Positions 36,801 through 48,800 of a DNA stretch of 64,000 nucleotides are shown here, piece by piece (position 1 is the stretch's first letter; every line of letters starts with the position of its first letter). The DNA is from Euwallacea fornicatus. Lineage: Eukaryota > Arthropoda > Insecta > Coleoptera > Curculionidae. The stretch lies in NCBI RefSeq assembly GCF_040115645.1, contig NC_089548.1:496001-560000 (forward strand). The letters run 5' to 3'. The translations under genes and the position numbers were made by a program. Below the pieces are notes generated by a model that saw nothing but the letters and a program-made list of their open reading frames with translations, had not been told where the DNA came from and did not search any database.

Positions 36801-39800
36801 GAAGGGCCACCGGGTCCTCCTGGCCTCAGAGGAATAGATGGGCCTGCTGGCCCGCCAGGTTCTCAGGTAAAGTTATATTTCTGGGACTATTTTCTTGACA
36901 CTTATGGTATCTACCATAAGTAGGTCAATAATTTTATATCGATTTTGTTTTGAATGATTTATATGAAATTATACTTCAATCAATATAAAAACGGTGAGAA
37001 TAGTTAAAGTAAACAATATGCAAGTGGGTAACCTACGTCAATCCCAAAGCCCTCAACTACGTCCTTGAAGAGAGGTTCTTAAAATATCTAAAAACCAAGA
37101 GTTTAACATAGAAGAAGAAATTGCTCTTCGTAATTTTAACTGGACTCTTGTGGCGCGTCATGCTATGTAGGGTGATACATCGTTGGACCGACCATAGGAC
37201 AAAGATTGAAAATATGTATTGATGTTTCACTCCCACCATCAAGGGAGACACTTCGAATTATGAAGTTATCACTTCAGTGGGCTTCATGAGACAAGGAAGA
37301 TCGTTTTGGCCGTTGACTCAAGATGAAATAATTGCCAAGCTGGAAATACATAACAAACGCGCCATATTATGCTTGATATTTCACCGCAAAAGTTCTATAT
37401 GGCCAGAAAGTGCTGTTCCTCTGAGAATCTGAGGAAAAGTGAACGGCTGAGGAAATGAAGTATAAACTTTACAAAAGATTACCGAGAAACGAGGCATTAT
37501 ACCAAGGGCAGATTTTAGTTTAGCTTGGAGATTCAAAAGTCACGATAGATCACTCACGTACTCCAGCAAGCCGATGAAAAACCTACCCTCAAAAGAGCAC
37601 TAGAAGGGTTGAGCTTCCATATGCAAATTAGATACTGACTGATATATGATTACATGAGAACAACCGCTTGATAATTCAGACTTTCTTCATCAACCTTCCC
37701 CGCTTGCATTGGAATTAAGGCATAAAAAATTGTTCTCATCTCTCTTCATCTCGTACCAATTGTAACATTTTCTGTACATACAGCATGTTTATCATAATAT
37801 TGTAATCTCGGACTCTTTTCCTTGCGAGCTACTCAATATTCTATCACGCCAACATTCTTTATCTAGGGTAACGCAGGAAAACCGGGACCACCAGGTTTTC
37901 CCGGGATAATTGGCGCAAAAGGAGATCAAGGAATTGCTGGCCCTCCTGGTGGTCAGGGACTTCAAGGACCAAGGGGTGAGACCGGCCGGCCGGGAGAACC
38001 AGGTTCTGTTTTAATTAATACAAGGAACACTTTTGTTTCTAATAAAATATTATTCCTTAGGGGAAACCGGGCCAGAGGGTCCGCCTGGAAAAGATGGGAT
38101 GCCCGGGGAAAAAGGTGCAAATGGGTCACCAGGGATAATTGGACCCATCGGGTTTCCAGGTTCCAGGGGTCCTCCAGGATTAGATGGAAACCCTGGACCC
38201 ACAGGAGCTAAAGGTTTACAGGCAAGTTGAGTTTTCTATCATATATCTGAAACCTGACATAAAAAGCCCATTTCTGAACTCCTTAAGTTTTTAATTTTGC
38301 TGTATTGTAGATAATCACAATGCGATGACCCTTTCTGCAATTTTTTTGGTTTTTATAACTATTTAGACATACAGGTATATCAAAACTTTGTCTATGCAAT
38401 AATTATAAGAAATCATAAGAAATTTTATTGGTACCTGCAGAAATATACTTCATCGTTGCTCTAAAAACTACAGACTGCTAATTTTATTAGGGTATTCCTG
38501 GCGAGCGAGGTTACAAAGGAGAAGCTGGTCAAAAAGGTGAAGTTGGCTCCCAAGGTTTTCGAGGACTACCCGGAATGACAGGTCCTGAAGGAAAAAGAGG
38601 CAGGAGAGGAAATAGAGGTCCACCTGGACCATCTGGCCCCCAAGGTGAACGAGGACTTACTGGAATAACAGGATTGCCAGGGCCGGATGGAGCCCCCGGC
38701 CCAAAGGGTAAGTGAATAACCAACAATTTAAGGTGCATAACGGATATTTCTGTATTTAAAACGATGACAGGAAAATAAATGATCAAAATGCATAGAAATC
38801 AAATTAGTGAATTAATAAAAATTTGTTATGAGTTTCAATCACATGCACGGTGAGTTTTCTTCCTCTAGCAAAGTGATTTCAAAAACTATCAACAAGTTGG
38901 AAGATCGCTTAAAAATGGAAGGAATTGAAGTTTTAAAAGGCAAATTTGAGGACATGTGATACACCATTTGATAGGGTACCAAAATAGGGTTTTGTTCCTT
39001 TTGAAGATTTATACGAATTTTGGTTGAAATAAAATTTTATTGCTAATGGTTCAATCTCTATAATTTCTCCTTTGCATTCTAAGTTCTTAATTTTTTACCT
39101 ATATTATACACGGATTTCAGTTTTTATGGTTTGCTTAGAAGCGGCAAATAGTCACGTTATCGAATAAATTTCATTTAAGCCGACAGCATTATTTAAAATA
39201 AAGTGATTGAAGCCAAAATATCAAATTTTGTGAAATTTATGAAAAAATACAAAAAAGTCATATCTCGAAAACGATGAGGTGTTAAATAAAGGTAAATTAG
39301 GTTAAATCAGTTGCAAAGAACTTTCCCTATCATCCAAGAAATTTTGTCAAACCGTCTATCAAACACACTGTATAACCTCTGAACAATTTGAAGGCGTTTT
39401 TATATAAATTATTCTCAAAGATTGTTTAAACGTAATACTTATCCAAACTTATTTAGGGCAAGCTGGCGCTACAGGATCCCAGGGAGCTCCTGGACCCAAA
39501 GGATCTCAAGGTGAATTGGGAAGACCCGGCGAACTCGGACCTCAAGGCCCCAGGGGATTGCCGGGACGCTCCGGCTTATCAGGCAAGGCCGGTTCACCTG
39601 GAGACAGAGGTTTACCTGGACAGGATGGCAAACCCGGAGAGCCAGGCATCCAAGGCATTCAAGGAATTCCAGGTCCCATAGGCCCAACGGGCGACAAAGG
39701 AATACCGGTATATATGCATGTTACAACGTAACGTTGCAAAAAATTTGAACATGGGTCAACAATAATGGATATTAATATTAATGATGAAGAAATAAATTTT

Positions 39801-42800
39801 GAAAAAGAGTAGTTAATTGGAGGGCGAAAAACTTCTGATGCAATTGTACGTTTGGTTTGAAAGCTACACGGCGTTCATACTATGGCATCTGAACGTCGTT
39901 TCTGTCCTGCAACGTCGCCCTCAAAACCACAGATAAGTCTGGTCACAAAACATATACAGGGTGTCCCAGAATAAGGGGATCAACGCTTAACCACATATTC
40001 CTTGGTCAAAAATATATCAATTCATGGTGATATATTTATATACGAAATTGTCTCCTTCTGGAGATAAAAGTTCTTAAAGTCTCACTTTTTTGTTGCAGAT
40101 AAATCGAAAACGGCTAGATGGATTGCTACGAAATTTGGAGTATAATCTTTCTGCTTCTCGGGGCACATTCAACGGGGCTTATTATGGTATAACCACCAGG
40201 GGTAGTGGTCAATTGCTACAAGGTCGAATGTTAAATACACCAGAACTTTTTTATTCGTTCATGCAGACAGTTGGTTTTTTTTTAATGAAATTTCCGGTCA
40301 ATTACGCACCTTTTTTTTATCTTTTATTGAATTTTGATTTGGAGCCTCCATTAGACGAAAAAAAATTAATGGAGGAAGTAATGCTCATCTTTAATAGCCA
40401 CCTAGATCTCCAGATCTAAATCCCTGCGACTTTTCTATTCGGGGTACGCTAAAATCTCGTTTATATGCTGTTCCTTTTCAAATTGAAGACCACCTAAGAA
40501 ATAGAATTTTGCAAGTAGCTGATGGAATGCGCAATGATCCAATGATGTTGGGAAGATTAAAATTTAATTTTCTTCGACACGTGTATCTCTGTATTCGAGA
40601 ACGGGGTGGTCACGTTGAGCACTTATTAAATTAATTATTTATTGATATGTATGCTTTTATTTCTTTCTCAAGGGTATGTATTGACTGACATTATCAACAA
40701 TAAAAATTTTTTTTCGTGTAATGGAGGCTCCAAATCAAAATTCAATAAGAGATAAAAAAAGTTGCATAACTGACCAGGAATTTCATTGAAAAAAATCAAC
40801 GGTCAGCATGAACGAATAAAAAAGTTCTGGTATATTTAACATTCAATCTTCTAGCAATTGACCACTACCCCTGGTGGTTTTACCATAATAAGCCATGTCG
40901 AATGTGCCCTGAGAAGCAGAAAGATTATACAGAAAATTTCGTAGCAATCCATCTAGCCATTTTCGACTTATCTTCAAAACTTAAAAAAAAGTGAGACATT
41001 AACAGCTTGTATCTCCAGATGGAGACAATTTCGTATATAAATATATCACCATGAATCGATATATTTTTGACCAAAGAATATGTGGTTAAGCGTTGACCCC
41101 CTTATTCTGGGACACCCTGTATATTATTGTGATGAAAAGATAAGCTGAATTTATTTATAACATGAAAAACTTTACTTATTCTTTTAAATAAATTTTATCG
41201 CCTTCAAAGTACTCCCTGTCCGACACAGGACACTTATGCCTTGGTTTTTTTCAATCCTCGGAACAGACAGAGAAGTCTTTATCTCAGATGATCTTCAATA
41301 CTTTCTTCAATTCGGCTTTTACTTCATCAGTGAGGTCGAAACGATGTCCCCGAAGCGATCTTTTGAGCTTATTGATCAACCAGAAGTCCAATGGTGCTAA
41401 ATCAAGCGAATACTGTGGCCGTGGTACGATGTGAGTCGAATTTTTGACAAAATGTTCTTGAAAGACCAATGCAGTCTGGGATGGGACATTATTGTGGTGT
41501 AAAAAGCAATAATGTGTCCTCTTAACAATTTGGCCTAGCCAAAGAAATTCATAATGAACAATAACAAGATAATCGAAGAAAACTGTCAACATGACCTTAA
41601 CGGTTTAACTACTTTAATAGGATTTTTTTCGCCTTGGTTAACCTTTTACATGATATTTGCTCAATTGGTCGGTTCTTTCGGGGTCGTATACATCCATACA
41701 TACAAGTCTCATCTCTTGTAATGATACTTTTCATGACGCCTTGATAGTCAAAAATCATTGTTTGACATTTTTCAATGCAACGCTTTTGAATTGAAATTGA
41801 CCAATAATTTCATGATTTTATCGTCCCGCCTAATAAATGGAAAATTCACCTTAATTTTGATCACAATAGTACATAGTATATGTTTACGTAACCATAGAAT
41901 GTGGACTTTTTATACACTACACTGTAGATGTTCGGTTACCTGCGCGATTTCGCATTCCCATGCATTTGTCATTATACAAGAAGACAGTACGAGTCAACAA
42001 ATCATCTATAATATATAAGATATCATATAATAGTAAAAACTATATTAATATGTTTTGACATTATATGTATTATCACTAATAGAGGCAGTTTAGGTAACAC
42101 AATACTAAAATTGGTACTTATTTTATTTTCATTATTTTCTTAGTATTTTTCAGTTATTGTACTATAACGTGTCAATTTCTCAGGGAGAATCTGGAAAAGA
42201 TGGTGAACCTGGTCCTCAAGGTTCCCCAGGGCCTAGAGGGGATGCAGGAAAAGAGGGTGCCCCTGGGCCGCAGGGACCACCTGGTTTACAGGGGCATGAT
42301 GGTGAAAGAGGACCTTCAGGTGTTGCAGGACCAAGAGGATTTCAGGTATGAATACAGATGAAACTAATAGTGTAATTCCAGCACAGAAAATTAAATGTAG
42401 TAACTGACTGTGATAAGTTGCTCTATGACAGACTTGTGGAGGATTAAAATTTGGTGTGAAAAATAAGTTGAAATCTAAAATTTTCAAACCGAAAATCTAT
42501 TATTTTCAAAAATGAACTTAATAGTTTTTCAGAAGTGTTTAGTTAAGTTAAAAATTAATATTCATAGAAAAAATCAAAATATGGGGCGTTGGACTTAGGG
42601 TTGCTTATAGTAACAATTCAGTACATTAATTCTAAGGCCTTCCTGTACATACAAACATACATGTTGAGGTACTGATACCTCTGATTCAGTTATTCAGTTT
42701 AAGTGGTATTTGAAGCAACCTAAAGGGATGCATATCTATCTTCGAAGTATACTGAAATTAAACATTCTTTAAGTTGATTAAGTAAAAATGGCTGATTGTA

Positions 42801-45800
42801 GGTCACCATTTCAACTAGACAATTCCAATATATTTTACATTTACCTTCCGCTATTCTATCAACTAAATCGTTTAACTCTAGCTAATAATTCCGTTAGGGA
42901 CTTCCGGGGAATCCAGGGAATCCTGGACAGCCAGGAAAGGACGGAGAAATAGGTCTACAAGGCCCTCCTGGTCTTCAGGGCACGGCAGGTATTAGAGGTG
43001 AAAGAGGATTCCCAGGCGAGAGGGGTCCGGTTGGGCAGCCTGGACAACCTGGGGCCAAAGGAATAGCGGGAGCGCAAGGATTGGACGGTCCTTCGGTACG
43101 ATAATAAATTTTATGTTAATGGATCTTAAAGTCAAATGATGGCAAAAAGGTGTTTTCACGTGTTATTATTTATATTTACCGGTTTGATCAATGAAAAATA
43201 TCAAATGAATTTCATATTAAATAAATACATTTCATGAATGCAGTTTTCACCAATCTAGGGAAATAGGTAAAACTATACAGGGTGTCCCGAAATTAAAGCA
43301 CCATATTTAAACAACGTAAATTAGGTCAAAAAATAACACCAAAACTTTAAATAAAACAATGTCGGAAAATGCTTCCTTAATGAGGTATGCCTCTTTAAAG
43401 ACGTAACTCTGATGATGGTAATTTTGAAATATTTCCAAAACGGTGCAAGATAACTTTATGAAATTTGGTACGATTTTATACCTTATAAGCCTCAATTGAC
43501 TGATGTGGCTGAATGGAAATTATTTCGTCAGAGGCGTGCTGCACGGGTAGTGTCGGGGTTAAAAAATGCTAGATTTTTTTTATGTGCCCCATTTTTTAGT
43601 TGCTGATGCAAAATTATGAAACCATATACGCTTCCAGAAAAAAAAGACACTCTTGGTTCACGATGCTAGGACGCTTCGTTTTCGAATAAAATGAATTTAA
43701 ACATTACAATGCATGACAAATACAAATGATTTACTTTCTGTGAAAACTTAATAGTAGGCTACGAAATATTAAACAATGTTGACTGTCAATTTGATGTTTA
43801 TATTTATTCTGTTGGGGAGTTACTTTGTGTCATTATTAAGCTGTTAGTGAAAAATGGAGAAATTTTCAAGTAGGGAGCTTGCCGATATTCATTTTATTTA
43901 TGGGTTCTGTAATGGTAATTCGCGAGCCGCCGTAGAAGAGTACAGAAGGAGGTACCCGAGAAGAAGAATACCTTTTCGATCTGTTTTTAGTCGAGTACAT
44001 AGAAATTTAATCGAATGTGGTTCTTTTCAACGTTCTCGAGGCCAAGGAAGACCTACAGTAGATTACGATTTCGAGAATGTGCTTAATCGAATAGAAGAAA
44101 ATCCTCAAATTTCTCTAAGAACGCTTGAAAACATTACAAACATACCAAAATCGATCGTAAATACAGTCGTTAAAATAACAACAGATAAACAGTTATTTCG
44201 AATATTAATTTTTAGATAGGAAGAATGACTCGGATGCAGGGATTGCATCCCTTTCACTATAAAAGGGTTCAAGACTTACGAGAGGAAGATTTTACAGTTA
44301 GGATGAATTTTTGCCAGTGGGTTTTGAATCACCAAAATGTTTTACATAATATCTTGTGGTCTGATGAGGCTAGTTTTACGAGAGACAAAGCATTTAACAT
44401 CCATAACACACATTATTGGGAGTATGAAAATCCAAAAGTCGTAAGGAGAACACATTTTCAGCATAGGTTTTCTGTCAACATTTGGGCAGGTATCATAGGA
44501 AATAGATTAATAGGACCAGTTGTATTTCCAAACCGGTTAACAGCACAACACTATTTACATTTTCTTCAAAATGAGCTGGCAGGCCTATTAGAAGATATAC
44601 CATTGCATACCCGATTGCAAATGTATTATCAACAAGATGGGGCACCAGCTCACTTTGGAAATAACGTGAAAAATTGGCTTGATGAAAAGTTTCCAGGCAG
44701 GTGGATAGGAAGAGGTAGTCCAATAACCTGGCCCCCTCGATCACCTGACCTTAATCCCCTGGATTATTTTTTTTGGGGCTTTATGTGTAGCATAATCTAT
44801 GCCACAGAAATAAATACGAGGGAAGAACTGTTGGATAGAATCAACTTAGCTGCTAATCAAATAAAAGAAAATACGTTTCAAATTTCCCGTGCCTCCCAGA
44901 GCATAAAAAAACGATCTAGACTGTGTATCCAACAAAACGGAAACTTATTTGAAAACTTACTTTGAAAGTGCGTCATTTAAATTTCTTGTTCGTTTTTTAT
45001 TATTGTTTAATCGTTTTGATGTGTTTAATAAAATATCGCTTTAAGCATCATTTGTATTTGTCATGCATTGTAATGTTTAAATTCATTTTATTCGAAAACG
45101 AAGCGTCCTAGCATCGTGAACCAAGAGTGTCTTTTTTTTCTGGAAGCGTATATGGTTTCATAATTTTGCATCAGCAACTAAAAAATGGGGCACATAAAAA
45201 AAATCTAGCATTTTTTAACCCCGACACTACCCGTGCAGCACGCCTCTGACGAAATAATTTCCATTCAGCCACATCAGTCAATTGAGGCTTATAAGGTATA
45301 AAATCGTACCAAATTTCATAAAGTTATCTTGCACCGTTTTGGAAATATTTCAAAATTACCATCATCAGAGTTACGTCTTTAAAGAGGCATACCTCATTAA
45401 GGAAGCATTTTCCGACATTGTTTTATTTAAAGTTTTGGTGTTATTTTTTGACCTAATTTACGTTGTTTAAATATGGTGCTTTAATTTCGGGACACCCTGT
45501 ATAATTCTAGCTGAAAATTTTCATTAAACGAATGTAAAGGATATGTATTCAATTTAGCAATAGTTTGACCAAATTCATATCGTTTTCATGGAATAGGAAA
45601 TGTAAGAAAAGAAAGACCTGAATGATTACGTTTTAAATGAGTTCAATACTTATGTGACTAAATGCTTAAAAATTATCGTGATTATTAAAATATTCAGGGC
45701 ATGCCTGGGCCAAGAGGAATCAAAGGGCATCAAGGTCCAATGGGGCTGATTGGTCTACCCGGTCTTAGAGGTCAACCAGGTCAACAAGGCGAGAAAGGCG

Positions 45801-48800
45801 AAAGGGGAGCTTTTGGACCCATGGGCCCAGAAGGTCCTCCAGGTAGGACTATTTTTCCAATTAATAATTATTAATCATATCTCTCAATATTCTTATTGAA
45901 AAATCGGTACAACTTAAAAGTCGTTATTTTCAGTTACGGTAAGTAAAAGAAAGTCCAGGAATGTATTTACACAGAGCTTTTATTTCTCTCTTGAAAATAA
46001 CTATTTATACTATAATTGGTTTGGATATGTCTAGTTTTATCTAACTCTTAAGATTCTGTGGAACGATCGGAGCGAGATCTCGCCATATGCCACGATCTAT
46101 ATAAAATTTGCGAAGTGAAGTTCATTTGGTTGCTGGTTTTCATTACAAATACTGTAACTTTAATGGTAAAAATGAGAAAAATACTTTTTTCTTATAACGT
46201 CTTGTATCTCTGTGCCTTTCATTAAATTTGGTTTTATCGTGTCGTACCTAATTCAACAGTGATAATGTTTGGTGTTCTGTGTTCTATGTACCTACTACTA
46301 GTAGTTATTCATAGATAGCAAAATCACTGAATAAATTTAAACATTTTTTGAATATTTGAAGGCCATCAAGGGGAGAGAGGACTCATTGGCCCATCAGGAT
46401 TGCCAGGCCCACCTGGAGAACCTGCAAGTCCAGGTGATCCAGGTACGCCAGGCCTTCAAGGAGAACCAGGTGCCTCTGGAAGTCCAGGGGAACGAGGACC
46501 GGTAATAGAAGATAATTAAAATAAGCAGGCAATTTTACATAATATCATGTATCCGCTAGATTGGCCAAGTGGGTCCTCAAGGATTCCCAGGACCTCCGGG
46601 TTTAATTGGGTTACCGGGAGGCAAGGGCGAAAGAGGTTCTCTTGGTCCCAAGGTATTAAAGGTGCGAGTCTGGCGATCGAATAATTATTAGTCATTTACA
46701 GGGCTTACAAGGTAATCCAGGGCCTATTGGGCGACCGGGCGAACCCGGTTCACAAGGACCTATAGGGTTAACAGGAGCAAAAGGAGCTAGAGGTGAAACA
46801 GGCGCACGTGGTGACACAGGACCCATAGGGCCTCAAGGCCGAAATGGAGAAACAGGACAGGCGGTAATAGTTTTGTGATATGATTATTGTTTTAAACGGA
46901 CACAACTTCATGTGTACGAAATTGAGGGTGATTGACTTTTTTCGTAACAATGGAACGAAGTAAGATTGTTGGAAAATTGTAAAATTATTTAATCTTGAAA
47001 AAATCAAAAACTAGAAATTTCTTATTTTCTATTCAAAGTACGGTAAAGTCCCGCTAATTCAAATTCTCTGTAATCCGTATGTTCTTGTAGTCCGGACGAA
47101 ATTGAAAAAAAGGATTTTTTTTTTATGTTCCTTGTAGTCCTGATCTACCACGGTTTTTCAAATTCAAACTACACGTGAATAGTGCAAGGAATCAATCAAG
47201 GAAACAAGATTTTTTTTGATAATGGGGTCGCTTTTCCTAATTTCTTTTCTCAAAAGCTGCAATAAATTTTTATAATATTCTCCATTTATTGTTTTTCCTT
47301 TAGGAAGATAATCGATAAAAATTATCTCGTATATGTCCCAAAAAAACTGACGACATAGCGTGTCCTGCTCATGGAACAGTTTGAGGCTTTTTTAAAACCG
47401 ATTTTCCCCTTTAAGTTCAGTGTTTTGATGTCCCTTTCGTGTCAGGAGTGAACGATAGCCCCACGTTTCATCTATGGTTTTGAATCAATGAAAAAACTCG
47501 GCTGTTTTGCTGCGAAACTTTGCCAAACACCTTCTTGAGGCACCTTAACGGCGCTGTTTTTGTTCAGTTGTGAATAACCGCGGCACCCATCTTTGCGCAC
47601 AGCTTTGTCATATCAAATTGTTCGGTTAAAATGCGATGACTACTACTTTTCGAAATTCCTATCTTCCAGTGCAATCTTGTGAATTTTCACCACAGAACCG
47701 CACTAGAGTGGTCCAATCTGGAGAGTCGGGGGGTCAACCACTGCGGAGTTCATCTTGGCAACTGGTATGACCACGTTTAAACTCTGCCACCGAATATTTT
47801 ACAGTTGGCATCGAAGGACCAGATGGTTCCAGAGTAGAATCTAACTCCGCTTTGATGTCGGATGGATTAAGATCTTCTAAATGACAGGAACAAATCACAT
47901 ATCTATAAATAAATTTTTCCACGTTCACAAAATCTCTAAAAGCGTTCACGAAAAACGATTTCGTAACACTCTCAAACTCTAGACATGACCTTTTTGAGGT
48001 TAGGTCTTTGTACTATAGACAAATTTTTAACAAAACATCCGCCATCTATATGTCTGGTCGGATACTTCTGGGATTGTCCTCGTACCTAAGTCCACCAAAA
48101 AAGGGATCTGTTTTTTTATAAATAAACATGGCAAAACATGATCTACTGCCGACAGCGTAGTTGCCATATCGACTTGGATCTCATAACACTCAGGTCTTTA
48201 CTGCGGCATAACAAAAATATCTGACCCAAAGCTGTAAATAAAATTTATAACATTTTCGCGTGAATTAGCTGTTACGCACAAATCAATCGGTGTCATATAT
48301 TAACTCCACGTTCATTATTCAAATTAATGTTTTATTAGGGACATCCCGGTAATGCAGGACAACCGGGTGCACCGGGTTTGCCAGGTATCAAAGGCAGTCA
48401 AGGTGATCAAGGCAGATCAGGAAATCCCGGGCCACAAGGTCCTTCTGGGCCTCCAGGCTTGGAAGGTCCTAAAGGCGAATCAGGGTCTGATGGCCGTCCT
48501 GGTGTTCCTGGTCCACCTGGATCGCAGGGCCCCGCTGGAGAGAGAGGTAATAAAAATTTAAGTATTAAATGCCTGTATACGGAAGACGAAAAATTTCGAC
48601 TTAAGGGTGAAGTTTTTACTGAAATATGTGTTATTGGTGATAAATTTGCATTAGAGAGAAGCAAGTGGCGCAACCCTAATTAGAAAATGTCTCCGATTAC
48701 ATGCATGCGAGCTCTATTCATATAATATCTTTGTACGTTTTTTATATATAGAATTAATTGAGTAAACATTTCTTCTGCCTTTTTAATTTTTTTTTCAAAA

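Noticed and set aside
43307..45470. Two identical 62-residue open frames on opposite strands
   Set aside because: They are the two arms of the 43274-45503 transposon read inward; no start context or domain suggests a gene.
3000..45503. Repeated TACAGGGTG sequences as a possible CRISPR-like or regulatory array
   Set aside because: They occur as inverted pairs at element tips with TA flanks, not as regularly spaced direct repeats.
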